A stretch of 64,000 nucleotides of DNA. It comes from Chrysemys picta bellii. Taxonomy: Eukaryota > Chordata > Testudines > Emydidae. Location: NCBI RefSeq assembly GCF_011386835.1, contig NC_088799.1, positions 73,055,302 through 73,119,301 on the forward strand. Direction: 5' to 3'. Both the position numbers and the translations under genes were made by a program. Each line of letters opens with the position of its first letter. The first letter of the stretch is position 1. Below the pieces are notes generated by a model. That model was given only the letters and a program-made list of their open reading frames with translations, ran no database searches and was not told the origin of the DNA. Below, in pieces: positions 35,625 through 48,546 of this stretch.

Positions 35625-36820
35625 GTATCAAAGGGGTAGCTGTGTTAGTCTGGATCTGGGAGGTCCACTTCCTAGATACCATGGTGCAAATAAGTGACTG
35701 TCACGTTAATACCACCCTATACCGAAAACCCATCGACCACTATGCCTACCTTCATGCCTCCAGCTTCCATCCCGGATACAGCACACGATCCATTGTCTAC
35801 AGTCAAGCACTGAGCTACAACCGTATCTGCTCCAACCTCTCAGACACAGACCAACACCTACAAAATCTTCACCAAGCATTCTCAAAACTACAATACACGC
35901 ATGAGGAAATAAGGAAACAGATCAAAAGAGCCAGACGTGTACCCAGAAGCCTCCTACTGCAAGGCAAGCCCAAGAAAGAAACCAACAGAACTCCACTGGC
36001 CATCACATACAGTCCCCAGCTAAAACCTCTCCAATGTATCATCAGTGATCTTATAACCCATCCTTTCACAGGACTTGGGTGGCAGGCCAGTCCTCGCCCA
36101 CAGACAACCTGCCAACCTGAAGCATATTCTCACCAGTAACTATACACCGCACCATAGTAACTCTAACTCAGGAACCAATCCATGCAACAAACCTCGATGC
36201 CAACTCTGCCCACATATCTACACCAGCAACACCATCACAGGTCCTAACCAGATCAGACACACCATCACCGGTTCATTCACCTGCACGTCCACCAATGTAA
36301 TATATGCCAGCAATGCCCCTCTGCTATGTACAATGGCCAAACTGGACAGTCCCTGTGTAAAAGGATAAATGGACACAAATCAGATATTAGGAATGGCAAT
36401 ATACAAAAACCTGTAGGAGAACACTTCAACCTCCCTGGACACACAATAGCAGATTTAAAGGTAGCCATCCTGCAGCAAAAAAACCTCAGGACCAGACTTC
36501 AAAGAGAAACTGCTAAGCTTCAGTTCATCTGCAAATTTCACACCATCAGCTCAGGATTAAACAAAGACTGTGAATGGCTAGCCAACTACAAAAGCAGTTT
36601 CTCCTCCCTTGGTGTTCACACCTCAACTGCTAGAAGAGGGCCTCATCCTCCCTGATTGAACTAACCTCGTTATCTCTAGCCTGACTCACTCTTGCTTGCA
36701 TATTTATACCTGCCTGTGGAAATGTCCACTACATGCATCCGAAGAAGTGGGAATTCACCCACAAAAGCTCATGCTCCAATACGTCTGTTAGTCTATAAGG
36801 TGCCACAGGACTCTTTGCTG
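35625..36820 (+). mobile_element. 5'-truncated Penelope-like element, second subfamily
   Basis: The element is flanked by a perfect 9-bp duplication, CATTATGAA, at 35616-35624 and 36821-36829. Its 3' end has the PLE tail (GGTGCCACAGGACTC), preceded by a degenerate hammerhead core, CCGAAGA near 36740, with a mutated AAAAGC. Its 5' end is an inverted scrap of the tail terminus (GTATCAAAGGGGTAGC), then coding sequence starts abruptly after the RT catalytic region. An inverted terminal scrap joined to a truncated 5' end is a typical PLE outcome. Confidence 0.85.
35660..36655 (+). pseudogene. C-terminal half of a PLE protein, GIY-YIG, broken
   Basis: The protein resembles the 24-kb element from just after its YIDD box onward. 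It begins near VHFLDTMVQ and runs through NTTLYRKPIDHYAYLHASS and the Cys/His cluster (CNKPRCQLCPH). GIY-YIG follows: the first box reads VIYAS before a frameshift, and the second, NGQTGQSLCKRINGH, lies in the next frame. The reading frame changes between 36070 and 36080 and again near 36310-36330, giving three open pieces (35642-36139, 36075-36368, 36326-36655). The N-terminus and the RT catalytic motifs are absent, so it cannot have moved by itself after insertion. Confidence 0.83.
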
Positions 36821-36829
36821 CATTATGAA

Positions 36830-37628
36830 CACAGGCATGCAATCAAACGTTCATAAATTTGTAAATTCTTACCAGAAAATTTCCTTCTTTGCATGTAGCA
36901 GGAACAGAGTATTTAAGTAAGATGCACACTCTCAAGCACTCCTAAATGTATATTAGTAAAATATAGGAACATAGTTATTTTCTGCCTCACTGCTTATCAG
37001 TAAATTGGGAACAAGTGAGTAAGCTGAGTTTTAATATTGGGCAACATCTTTTTACTCAGGAAAATATACTAGGCAGATTATTATAGGAATTGCTACTCAT
37101 CACATGTAAAACCAGATGCAAGTTTAGTGTCCTCTGTGTATATTTTACAAAGTGAATAGTAGGCGTGTAGGCATGAGGTAGAGATTTCAGGGGCTGGAAA
37201 TGGATCCTTTCATCTCAAGGAAGAGGGTTCCTTGTATAAATTACATCACTTGTCCACACATTGTGGTGGGACACTAAAAATTGTACACACAAAGTGCACA
37301 TATTAATCATTTGACTATAAACACAGAAAATTCCGTGGCAAAAACAAAACAGTTGAGACCTACAAGTAAAAAAGAAATTTCCGATAAAGTTTTTGTAACA
37401 TCTTTTCTTCAGCTACCTTCTACATTCTGTATGCTCTGTCATGATATTTCACGGCACAGACTGTAGTACTTATGTAGAGTCAGTTGTCCATTGGGTACAA
37501 GAGTATGGCTACGTGCTGGGATTACATAATGGATTTACAAACCCAATGTTGGGTCAGAGCAGGAAGGAGTTAATTGTCTGTCCTGGAGACAGGGATTAAA
37601 TCAGTGCTTCTCTGCAGCACCTGTCTAA
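36830..37628. other. Anonymous DNA, no supported feature
   Basis: Nothing recognised. Confidence 0.5.
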
Positions 37629-37913
37629 GGCCTGGTCCCCACTAAGCCCCCAGTTCGGACTAAGGTACACAAATTCAGCTACGTTAATAACATAGCTGAA
37701 TTCGAAGTACCTTAGTCCGAACTTACCGCGGGTCCAGACGCGGCAGGGAGGCTCCCCCGTCGATGCCGCGTACTCCTCTCGCCGAGCTGGAGTACCGGCG
37801 TCGACGGCGAGCACTTCTGGGATCGATTTATCGCGTCTTAACCAGACGCGATAAATTGATCCCAGAACATTGATTGCCTGCCGCCGGACCCTCCGGTAAG
37901 TGTAGACGTACTC
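37629..37913. mobile_element. CpG-rich PIF/Harbinger-type MITE
   Basis: The ends GGCCTGGTCCCCACT and AGTGTAGACGTACTC are inverted repeats. Inside are several palindromes, including GTTCGGACTAAGGTAC mirrored by GTACCTTAGTCCGAAC, and ATTTATCGCGTCTTAACC, AGACGCGATAAAT. Flanking trinucleotides are TAA (37626-37628) and TGA (37914-37916), compatible with a diverged 3-bp target duplication. It shares its architecture and length with 55103-55389 and its outer end with the Harbinger transposon at 59063. CpG content is strikingly high compared with the surroundings. Confidence 0.68.
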
Positions 37914-40900
37914 TGAGTTTCAGGCCTGAAAGGAAGGTCTTCCAGGAATAGTGGATCACGAGGCAATGTAAACGGGAGGCTGGCTGAGGGGACTGCTTTG
38001 TCAAGAGGAAGACATGTCTTCCAGGTTGTCAGGGAACTGGATTTGCAGGTTTGAAGATTGCAGATCTCCAGTGAAACACAAGGGGGTTTCCTGGGAAAGA
38101 GATATCTTCATTTACAGACTGTCTGAGCATTTGCTAGCCTTGGCTCCCAGAGGAAAGGTCTATCTGTGGGTGAAGTGTTTTGGGGCCTGACCTCAGCCCA
38201 CACCTGACCAAGAGTAGTGGCCCTTGCTTAACTATTGAATTTAAATACAGAATTCTTTCTTTTCCCTGACATTACCCTGGAGCAACATCCATCTCTTCAG
38301 CTCCTGCTGTAGCCTGTTGGGTCTCTCCTGAAAGGGTACCCATGTGTATGGGCTCAAATCAAACCCCCAGATCTATATGACTTAGTGTCAGCACTTTTGG
38401 AATCCAAACTGACCTAGACTTGAATTTCTCAATTAGCTCCCATCCTTGTAATGGACTAGACCAGGACTATGGATCTATATTGGAATACTGGGAATCTGGA
38501 GATCCAAAAGCTCTATCTTCTCTCTGTTTTAGATAACACCTGGGGTGTCAGGTATTTAGTTCATCCCACATTTCCCACAGTGTGGTTCTCATCTTGCAAC
38601 CTGTAGGTGAATAATATCATCTGAATCAAATTATTTGTGTAAGTAAGTATTACTCCCATCAGCAAGATCAGCAGGAGCATGCCCACACAATTCATGTGCA
38701 TTCAAGTGAAATGGAAAGACTCAGGTTATTGCCCTGGAGGTAACTGTTAATGATCGGTAGTCTAGCAAAGTAAATAATACTAATAATAAAGCTTTAAAAT
38801 AAATTCTAAGGTTCAAGTGTCCCGGTTTACTTTCTTTTAAAAGGAGTCTTCATTGGGTTGTAGAAATTTAAACTGATCTCTTGTTGACTTTTTTAAAATT
38901 CCTAGGTAATCAAATTGACTCAGTCTTTACTATAAAATACTTTGATTAAAAAAACACCAAAAAATTATATAAGATTAATATAGAATTACGCATGTAATCA
39001 AATAGGCTATAATCTAAGACCTAGTAATTGATAATAAAGCTAAACATATGCACAAAAGCAAACTATAATTCTACAATTCCTTACATGGATTTTTATCCCC
39101 CACCCACAGAGTTCCCAGTCCATCTGCAGTAGGACGTCTCATCTTTTCATCAAATGAACAACTTCATTAGATTTATTTTTTCAGATCTTCCTTTGCTTTT
39201 GATGGAGAAACTTCTGTGCATGCAGGAAAATAGGCTTAGCTCTCAAACAGTTGCATTTGTAGTGTCTTCCTTAACCTCTCCTCTTCAGAAGAAAACGAAC
39301 TTCAAAACTAGGATTAGATTCTGCCACTGTCACTGAGTGGCTCATACACAAGCAACCCCATTGACTTCAATGTGTGACATCAATGGTATTATTCAACTAA
39401 ATAACTAGAACTCCTCATGATTGAGCATTGCAGAACGGGGTCATTGTAATAGCATTGGCTGAAACAAATGAATTTCAAATTATAAAACTACTAGCACAAT
39501 TTTCTGTTTGCATTGGTTAATCCTAGTTCCTCTGATTCAGCCACAGCTGAGGTGCACTAGAGGCATGTGAGTGAGGCTGAGAGTTATGGTGTAGGAGACT
39601 GATTAACCACACAGTGGAGTTAACCACAGACATTTTTGTGACATTTACTTTATCGGATAAATGCCTTTTACTGATATCCAGATATCTAGAGTCAATCACA
39701 TTTAAAATATTAAAATGTTTATTAAAAGGCCCTCTAAATATCAATTGCCCAGAACATTAATGATTCCATTTACTTCAGGAGTTCCCAGAGTCATTTGTTC
39801 CAGAAATCCCAGCTATACAAAAACAGCTTCATGTTTTAATAACAACATTTTGTATTTTTAAATTGAATATACTGCTCATGAAAAGTGGCAGATAAAAGAA
39901 TAGGAAAGCCTTTGTTTACCAATGGAATGCATACTAAATAACTAGAGACAGGGCAAGTGTCCACATCCTGCCACCTCTAAGAGGGAGAGGGTCAGTTTAA
40001 TTGTGGATCCATGCCATGGCTACACAACAATACCAACTGTGGTTATGACTTGTAAAGGTGGGCCACGGTCCACCAAGAACTGGCCCGCGGCCACCAACCA
40101 GCCATCAAACACCCACTGCATTATAACAACTAGCAGTCACTACTGGACTACATTAAAATGGCAAATGAAATGCCATATATGCCATGAGCACTCTTGTCAG
40201 CCATTCAGTTCAGCTGATTCAAATTTTTCAAAAAGTTTTAACATTGTGAATTGAAGTGTCAGCATTTCAAGTCTGTTTCCTACCTTTCAAATGCCTCACC
40301 CTAATTTTTTATTGTTACCTGAAATTGGGCCTGCGAGTAAGCTTAGGGAGGACTAATGACCCACCAGAGTTTGGCAGAAAGCAGCATGTTTATTATACTG
40401 ATAGCTAAGCTCAAAAGAAGGGTTTGGGGGCACACTCACACTCACATGCTCACACTCCCAGAACAGGCACGGCACTGGAGATGTCAGGATCCTTCAAGAT
40501 AAGTGTCCCACAGCACAGCAATGGACGGTGCGATGAAGGTAAGTCTTCCCGAGGCACGATGGAATGCAATGTTGCGAACCACTGGCCAGGCAAAGGGCCT
40601 TCACGGGAGGTAAAATCTTGTGAGTGCACTCCCACGCACATAGCCCCTTCCCCTTTCAAGGACCTGCTCCTCATGGCCTGCGACTACAGATGACTTGGCC
40701 GCAGCTGGTTGGTCACACTCCACCTCGGGCAGTGTCCATGCAGTGTCCATGCTTTGGGTGTGTGATTGCTGCCTGATTAGAGTTCCAGACACCTTGTCTA
40801 CCTGGGAGCTCTTCTGATCTTCCAGCTGCTCAAGCAGCCCATTCATCCCACAAGCATTCCAGGAGGGAGGGGGAGGTAGAAAGCCACTTCACAGGTATTC

Positions 40901-43894
40901 AAAGAGGGAGAGGAGACAAAGTTGTGGGGGGGAAAGTGTAACAGACCTTTTGAGCATACAGATTATACATAGCATACAGATAACTGCTGCTCCTACAACA
41001 CTTATGTATCTTATACCTACTACTGGATACCTTCTACATATCCCATTTCACAGCAGCAAAAAAATTGGAAGTCTCAGAAGATCAAGTCTCTTCACGGTCT
41101 CTCTCTTATTTATTACACCTGCTTTGTCTTTCAGGATAGAATCCCACATTCAGTCCTTGTAAATTTTGCTGTATTTATTGCCAGCATCAGATGCAGTGCC
41201 AAGAAAATTGGCCTTGCTATGGAAGGGGATTAACTCTGATATTGTTAATTTCTCTAAAATACCCTTGTAACATCTCCAGACAATGCATCTTTCATTGATT
41301 ATTCTTAGTTTCTATTCCAGACAATGTCATGGAGACAGCAATTCTCCTTGATCAGCATCCTACCTTTCCTGCAGGCTTTCTTAACTGAACATTTTAGCCT
41401 ACATTTTCATCCTGCCACAGAGTCCTGTAACTGTTTCTTTAATCTGTTTATTTTGGGCCATTTGTTTTCCTTTAGCATGATGCAAATTCTACTGGAATAC
41501 ATACTCAAGGAAGCAATATTTTTGCACTAATCTTGTATTCTTCATCCTTCACACTGTGTGACATCAATTGTTTTTAGTATGCCTGACTCTGGTGAACCAA
41601 AACAGATACGGTTTGTGTGAGTTTGCATTGCCTGAAGTTAGCTTGGAATTTGAGGGTTGTATTTGGCTGAAAAGTCCTTGATAACCTGCAGTGAGCAATG
41701 CAGACACTGAGAAATGGTCAGGTTTCATTGGGGTACAACAAAGTGTTGAAATCCCCAGGGTAAAACCAAGAACACATGTGTATCCCAAGGAATCCTGCCA
41801 TACCATTATTGCTTACAGCAAAAGCACTGTGATCATGGAAACAATGCAAAGTCCAAGTGCCCCTCCAGCAAGCTCTGGGAATACTTCAGAGCTTGTACTC
41901 GTGTATTTATTCTGCAGTTTGCTGTAGCTTCTGCTTTCTTTGAATGCATAGCTGAGAAGCTGATAGCTTTCCAGATAGTGTTCCAGATAGCTTCTTTGCT
42001 TTTCTAAATGCTTCGTTTTTCAGCTTCTCTTTAGCCTGTGCCCTGTGGCACTTCTGAACACGATGTTAAGTTAAACGTTGAAATGGTAGCTTGTTCTAAG
42101 GTATTAAAATTCCTACCATTACTGAACATCTATTCTCTACCACTCTCTTGTCAATGCCTTCCTCTTAACCAGGGCCATTTAACCCTGCTCAGAGCATGTC
42201 TCCCCCATCACAATAATTAAAAAATTTGGGGCTCCCAATGCCTTGTCTATAACTGTGGAACTGCACTGGTGGTACTAATGATTGGAAATTTGAAGAGAAA
42301 ACAGTGGTGTACTGTAGGCAAAGCCATCGTTTGCAATAACTTTCTCAGTAGTCCTCTCAGCAGTAGGAGATTGGTGGAAACAAGTCTCAGACTCATTGTT
42401 GAAATGGTTATGAAAATAGTTCTTTCTTGTCTATGCTATTACTTAAGCTGTTTTCAATAACACTGCATCCTTGCAGCAAATGATATTCAGTAGTGGTTCA
42501 ATTTGCTAGTGTAGACAATGTTCAACCACTTACTGCACAGATTCAGTCTGTCATGCTGTTTTCCACATTGGGAAGGAAAAGTGACAAGCATGGCATTTGT
42601 ATTGGTTAGTTCTAATTTCCAGTCCTCCCTGCACACAGTCCTAGTAATGAGACAAGTTGTTTGTGGGCACGTGAACATGATTCTGTCTGTTGTGGTTTGG
42701 AGGAACCATTTGAGGAACACTGAAAATACATATTGAATGTCTCTGTGGTACTGTCAAGGACAGAACCACGTAGCTACAGTCTCAGACTTCTGCTTCCACG
42801 AGCATGTAAATGAGATGTGACTTGGTGCCATGCAACAGTATGACATGCAGACTAATGCCAGGAGTAAAACGTATCCCACCAGTAAAGCTTTTACTTTAAG
42901 GAAAATGTGTTCTCTTTTTCCCCAGGCTGTGAGGACAATAGGAAAAAAGGGAGACTGTGGGGATGGGGAATGCATGGGAAGAGCAGGAGGGGTGAAAGAG
43001 GATTGTTTTCTTGGTCATTAAAAATCCATCAGCATTCCTTTTTTGGAATGCATTTAGGTATTTTATAAGTGAAGCCCTATAGACCTGCCTATTTGTTCTC
43101 TCACCTAATGATCCTCAATAGAGTTCCTTCTTTTGCTTCCTTTTCTGCTTCCAGGCACCTTCTCTTCATAAATAATGCTCCTGGCATTTTCCACCAGGTT
43201 TCTTTCTGAACCACACACTTGCTTACAACACATTCTATGCCAATGCCCTTCCTGGTTAGGCTTAAAACATCGCTAACTGTATGAAGATTTCTAGAGGCAC
43301 TAGCACAGTTTAATGTGTCATCATGGAGTGCAAGTGATGGAGAAAATGTAAAGAAATCACATTCACAGAACTTTTCTCAAGGCTGAATCTGCCCTCTGAT
43401 GTATGCAACTCCAATGTGGTGTTAGATCCAGGAGGAAATTTCAGAGTCAAGGAGTCTGAGTGTGCTAGAGAATTACTTGCACATTCTCTTATCTCCACTG
43501 TAAAGGGAAGAAAATCCCTACATGGTGCTGCCCTGAAAGGATGTTTCTTACTTTCATTTTGTATTATTGACACTTATATTCACATGAGAACTTACTTAAA
43601 TATATACTTAAAAGGAGAAAGAATCTTTCCTTATGCCTTTGAGAACATGGAGAGTTTGAATTCCGGTTATTCATCAGATATTAATTCTAACCAAGCAAAC
43701 TTAAAAAATATATAACCTATGAGGACGGGACTCACCAATCACCAATAGATATTAATGAGCCATATTCTTTCCTAGAGTAATTCAAAATACATTGGTGAAG
43801 TTAAAATAAGGATGAATTTGATTCAAAGCGACTGTTGGCACGCTTCAAAAAGCAATATACACACTCACATATTCTCGTGCATGCACATAACAAT
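37914..43894. other. Long stretch with no firmly identified element
   Basis: Composition is mixed. The part at about 40330-40930 is GC-richer, with CACACTCACACTCACA-like simple sequence and an 11-bp tandem repeat (CAGTGTCCATG, twice, near 40730-40751), and may be an unidentified repeat. A weak pair CCTTGTCTATAAC (42240) and CTAGTGTAGACAATG (42507) could be the ends of a decayed Harbinger-type MITE. No coding domain recognised. Confidence 0.4.
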
Positions 43895-43902
43895 ACACTT
43901 TT

Positions 43903-44893
43903 TAGGGCTATCAATTAATTGCAGTTAACTCACGTGATTAACTCATAAAAATTAATCACAATTTAAAAAAATTAATTGTGATTAATCGCAGTTTCATTTA
44001 CTCTGTTAAACAATAATAAAATACCAATTGAAATATATTAAATATTTTGGATGTTTTTCTACATTTTCAAATATATTGATTTCAATTGCAACACAGAATA
44101 CAAAGTGTATAATGCTCACTTTATTATTTTATTACAATATCTGCACTGTAAAAATGATAAATAATATTTTTCAATTCACCTCATACAGGTACAATAGTGC
44201 AATTTCTTTATCTTGAAAGTGCAATTTACAAATGTGGATTTTTTTGTTACATCACTGCCCCAAAAACAAAACAACATAAAACTTTAGCGCCTACAAGTCC
44301 ACTCAGTCCTACTTCTTGTTCAGGCAATCGCTGAATGTCAAAGCATGAAGGGACATATGAATCTTTAGCGCATCTGGCACGTAAATCTCTTGCTATACTG
44401 GCTACAACAGTGCAATATGAATGCTTGTTCTCACTTCCAGGTTACATTGTAAATAAGAAGCAAGTAGCATTATTTCCCGCAAATATAAACAAACTTGTTT
44501 GTCTGAGTGATTGGATGAATAAGAAGTAGGACTGAATGGACTTGTAGTCTATAAAGTTTTACATTGTTCCTGAATGCAGTTATTTTTTGTACATAATTCT
44601 ACAATTGTAAGTTCAACTTTCATGATAAAGAGATTGCACTACAGTACTTGTATGAGATTAATTGAAATACTATTTTTTTCATTTTACAGTGCAAATATTT
44701 GTAATAAAAAATACTATAACATGAGCCCTGTACACTTTGTATTCTGTGATGTAATTGAAATCAGTATATTTGAACATGTAAAAAACATCAAAAATATTTA
44801 AATTAATGGTATTCTATTATTGTTTAACAGTACAATTAATCATGATTCTTTTTTTAATTGTGTGATTAATTTTTTTATTGCTTGACAGTTCTA
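43903..44893 (+). mobile_element. Internally deleted hAT transposon
   Basis: The outer ends are inverted repeats rich in ATTAATYGC units: AGGGCTATCAATTAATTGC on the left, and on the right AATCATGATTC then GCTTGACAGTTCTA. The direct repeat ACACTTTTT at 43895-43903 and 44893-44901 supplies an 8-bp hAT-type target duplication; the exact boundary is ambiguous by one base. Sub-terminal sequences around 44060-44110 and 44730-44770 are also mirrored. Most of the transposase is missing; only its C-terminal end remains. Confidence 0.8.
44335..44529 (+). pseudogene. hAT transposase C-terminal dimerisation domain remnant
   Basis: A 64-codon open frame keeps the hAT C-terminal dimerisation region: an N-terminal HEGTYESLAHLAR, then ATTVQYECLFSLPGYIVNKK, which corresponds to the conserved A-T-x-x-x-x-E-R-x-F-S...G motif, and a final CLSDWMNKK. 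The R of the ERLFS motif is C here. The zinc finger and the DDE catalytic core are missing, so it is a deletion derivative. The frame's apparent start codon is internal to the ancestral gene. Function would have been transposase multimerisation. Confidence 0.72.
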
Positions 44894-44901
44894 CACTTTT
44901 T

Positions 44902-46445
44902 GTATGTTTCAACTTTTTAATACAAGAAAAACAGAGCAAGTTTAGCCTGTACTTTTTGTGTGTGTGAAATTTAAAAAAAATAATCATGAAACAATGAAAA
45001 GTACAAAAGGTAAATGACTTACAGCTTGCATATGTTACCAAATGCTGCTTGTTTCTTGGGATCTCTGGTAGAATTATGGAATTACACAATTTTACAACTT
45101 GTCAAAGCTGCCAGACCAGATAATACTACATAGACATGACATTTTTTTTCTCTTGAAATCACAAATGCAGCTCATATCTGAATGAATATTAACAGGTTTT
45201 AGGTGCTGTGTCAAAACCTTTGAAAGGGATTAAGATAATAAGAGAACAGATCACAGGGATGCACAGGCTGTGGTTTAAATAGTTTGGGACCTAAAACAAA
45301 AAAGGGAGACAAATATGCTGCCCTTCCTACCTACTTTATAAAGTTGTAACTCTCTGATTCTGTTTAAGAACCATAGCATTTCCTTTTTGATACACACATA
45401 AATCAAAACTCACCAAAGGCAGTCTTGCATAAAGTGACAGCTGTTTATTTAAATTATGCTAGCCTCAATGTACAACCATCTCTCTCTGACAGACATATGT
45501 TCAGTTAGTGTATTAGAAATAGATGCACATATTGTTTGCCATAATGTAATGACTAGGGACTGGACAGCACCAGTTGCTCAGACAGTTGTACTATGTTTGG
45601 GATGTATTTAAAAAGAAAAATGTTTTTATTTTCTATTTTAATCAAATCAGTATAACATATGTTTCAAGAAATATTTTCACTATGTTTTTGTAACAAGATA
45701 TGAATAAATGATTACATTAATACTAAGCAAACATGTCAAAAATGTAAATGGCTAGTCTCAGGTTTACTAGTAAGTCAATACCTGGTATGTGTTTGTTGAA
45801 AACATGATTTACTGGTCATTTTCATATCTGTTCATATCGATGCATGGGGATTATGTCAGTTGTCCCCATTAGGAAGTTTAATATGTAAGTTAAAGGTGAA
45901 ATAAAATCTCCATAATTTAAAATAAGTTGTATTGCCTCCTACTGTATTTAGGTATCAAAATTCACCTCCTTATAACACTGTTCAACAATATTTTTCTTGC
46001 TCAAAGGACTATTATATCTGGATGGTTCCATTTCTCAGGGCTGGGTTTTATTAATTTACCCTTTTGTTGGTATTGCCTGAGCTATACAGTATTTGTTTGT
46101 CCTTTTCCTTTTCTTGTTTGTGTATGTGAATGTAATGTTAATGAAGGATACTGGATTGCTTGCCCTAGAGAATAAATTGCTCTCTTTACCTACAGAACAG
46201 AATCACAGGCAGTGATGATGTAATCTTCCCCACTCTTTTTAGGCAATGTACCTTGCTCCTGACCTTAAGTGGGGAGGTTCTTCTTGAGAGGAGAGGGAGT
46301 TTTCAAAATATGAAATCAGCTGGAGTAGATGCACTGGCTGCCCAGCTATTCCTGAGGTTAGCCCTGACAGCTAAAGCTCAGCTTTTGTTACTACTGCTTT
46401 TTGTCCCTTATTTGTGTACCTTTTCCTTCTCCCGAACATACCCTT
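44902..46445. other. Anonymous AT-rich DNA, no supported feature
   Basis: Nothing recognised. Confidence 0.5.
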
Positions 46446-46655
46446 TCCCACTCCAAATACTATACAGAGTCCCAGGCATTATTGGCCAATTCTTTAATAT
46501 GGACTTATTTGGGGTTAATTCACATTCAGAATAACACTTGGGGTTTGGTGTCCCACTCCAAATACTATACAGAGTCCCAGGCATTATTGGCCAATTCTTT
46601 AATATGGACTTATTTGGGGTTAATTCACATTCAGAATAACACTTGGGGTTTGGTG
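46446..46655. repeat. Exact 105-bp tandem duplication (two copies)
   Basis: The unit beginning TCCCACTCCAAATACTATAC occupies 46446-46550 and is repeated without any difference I can see at 46551-46655. Sequence on either side does not continue the repeat. Two identical copies amid decayed DNA imply a recent duplication or an assembly duplication. The interior (ATGGACTTATTTGGGGTT) resembles part of the solo LTR at about 2830-2850, so the unit may be LTR-derived. Confidence 0.88.
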
Positions 46656-47874
46656 TATGCAAACCCATACAGGTCAAGCTTGAGGGAAATATTTTTATGA
46701 AGCCTTTTGAAATAAAACATCTCTGCTTATCTCCCCTGGCTATCTTTGCTCTTTTCGATTCATACATTGTGGTCAACTGACTAAATAATTTTAGCTGCTA
46801 TTTTATTCATTGTGTCAATAAAAACTTAATTTGATTACAGGTGTACATTACTCATACAGGCGAGAAAAGAATTATGGAGAAATTGGTACTCACATTATGC
46901 TCATTCCAAAGAGCACCTTCTGCATGTGTTATGCCATACTTATTACAAGTGGCTTTCATGATAGGTAATAAGGTGACGGTCTGCGCTGATAAAATCATAA
47001 AGTTATCAATGGATTCCGAGGTGGGATGGAGTGGGTGGTAATGCATGATCTCAACAGTAACAGTAAAGGAGTATGAAATAAAATGGGAGCTGCTTTTTCA
47101 TTGTAGTTAGTCTTTATTTTCTTTTTAGATTCCAACATGCAGCCATCCTAGCTGCACACAATTGCCTTCCAGCTTACCTTTGTCTGCAGGAAGTTACATT
47201 ATCAGCAGAGAATACAGCAGAGATACTCACACAAAATACAGTGAAACGTAATAACCTTTCAATCCATTCAAAGTGCTTCAAGGCAGAGTACACAATAATA
47301 AACAATGAACAAAGATGATATATTTATATCCAAGGATTTTATAAAATACAAAAATATAATAATTGTGCTGGGAAAGAGTTGGAATGTGTCTGTGCAACTG
47401 GGCTACTCAATGACCTACTTTTTGTATCATATTTAGCCTCTCTTTCTTCTTCCCTTCCCTCTTCCTCTCTGGTCATGAAGTCAAACACTGCGTAATGTTT
47501 TACATTAGTGCCTTCTCATTATTGAGATTTGCTATACAAATATTTAAACAAATTAGAGAGCTTTTGGGGGTTCTCATTCCAAGGTCATTTATATCATAGA
47601 GCTACTGCAGAGACCTGTGCAATGTCTTTTGTGGAAATGAAGAAAGTTTTAGTTTTCTCATGATAGCATTGTTTATAGTTCATCTGGCAAAACTTAGATA
47701 AATCCACCAGCTCTGCCAACACCAGTTCATCCAACAGCTTGGTGAATCCAGCTTGCTAACGCTTGGAAACATTTTTAATATTTCCAGCAATGAGGAGTTT
47801 TCTGTCTCGTTCTTGGATACACGCCAGTGGCCTAGACTGGCCACGCCGAGTTTCAACTATCTTTGTTCATAGTA
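46656..47874. other. Anonymous DNA, no supported feature
   Basis: Nothing recognised. Confidence 0.5.
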
Positions 47875-48257
47875 GAGCTGCTCAAAAATTTCAATAGAAC
47901 AATTTTCTGTCGGAAAATGCAGTGTTGTTGAAATGAGAAAATTTGAAAGCAATGTATTGATTTTGATGCAATTTTTGATGGGAAAAAGTTAAAGCAAATC
48001 ATTGTAAATTTCTTGTTTCTTTTGATAAGGTAAATATTTCATTTTGATTTAATTTTGACTTATATAACATTTAATTTTAGATATAGTATAGCCAATACAA
48101 CACACAATGTATGTCATATTATGTTTTGCCGTAGTTGTTCTGAATCAAATTGGGGGAATTTTTTGTTTTGTGGGAAATTTCAGAATTCAGCTCTTTGTTC
48201 CAATTTGGAATGAAAACAAACTTTGAAATGATAGACATTCTGTTTTCTGACCAGCTC
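47875..48257. mobile_element. MITE with GAGCTG/CAGCTC ends
   Basis: GAGCTGCTCAAAAATTTC on the left is mirrored by CTGACCAGCTC on the right, with TA on each side (47873-47874, 48258-48259). The interior is rich in GAAATTTT and AAAATTTC. A more decayed relative may lie at about 56380-56740. The family resembles a widespread amniote DNA element known from memory. Confidence 0.5.
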
Positions 48258-48546
48258 TAATCTATAGCCTGTCCGTAAAGTTCACTGAGGTTCTGGAAAA
48301 GGTTGCTGCTTTCCCAGTTCCCAGGGTATCAGTTGACCATGAGTTGCCTGAGGCCCATTTTCACGTACACTGGACATGATGCAGGTTGGGGGAAGGATGT
48401 AGAGGGTATGATGTTTCCAGTTGTGATTGAGGAGGCCTATCTCCATCTGCTATCAATGCACTATGCAATTGAAGAACATTTCAGCATTGCTCAGGGTTCC
48501 TGGAGTCCGAGGTGGTTTCATTGTTCAGAAATCTTTTTTCATGTAT

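Noticed and set aside
42230..42525. Possible Harbinger-type MITE between CCTTGTCTATAAC and CTAGTGTAGACAATG
   Set aside because: Only one short end match on each side, no inner pairing and no target duplication.
46408..46776. 122-codon minus-strand frame with an internal peptide repeat
   Set aside because: The repeat in the peptide is just the 105-bp DNA duplication, which happens to be a multiple of three.
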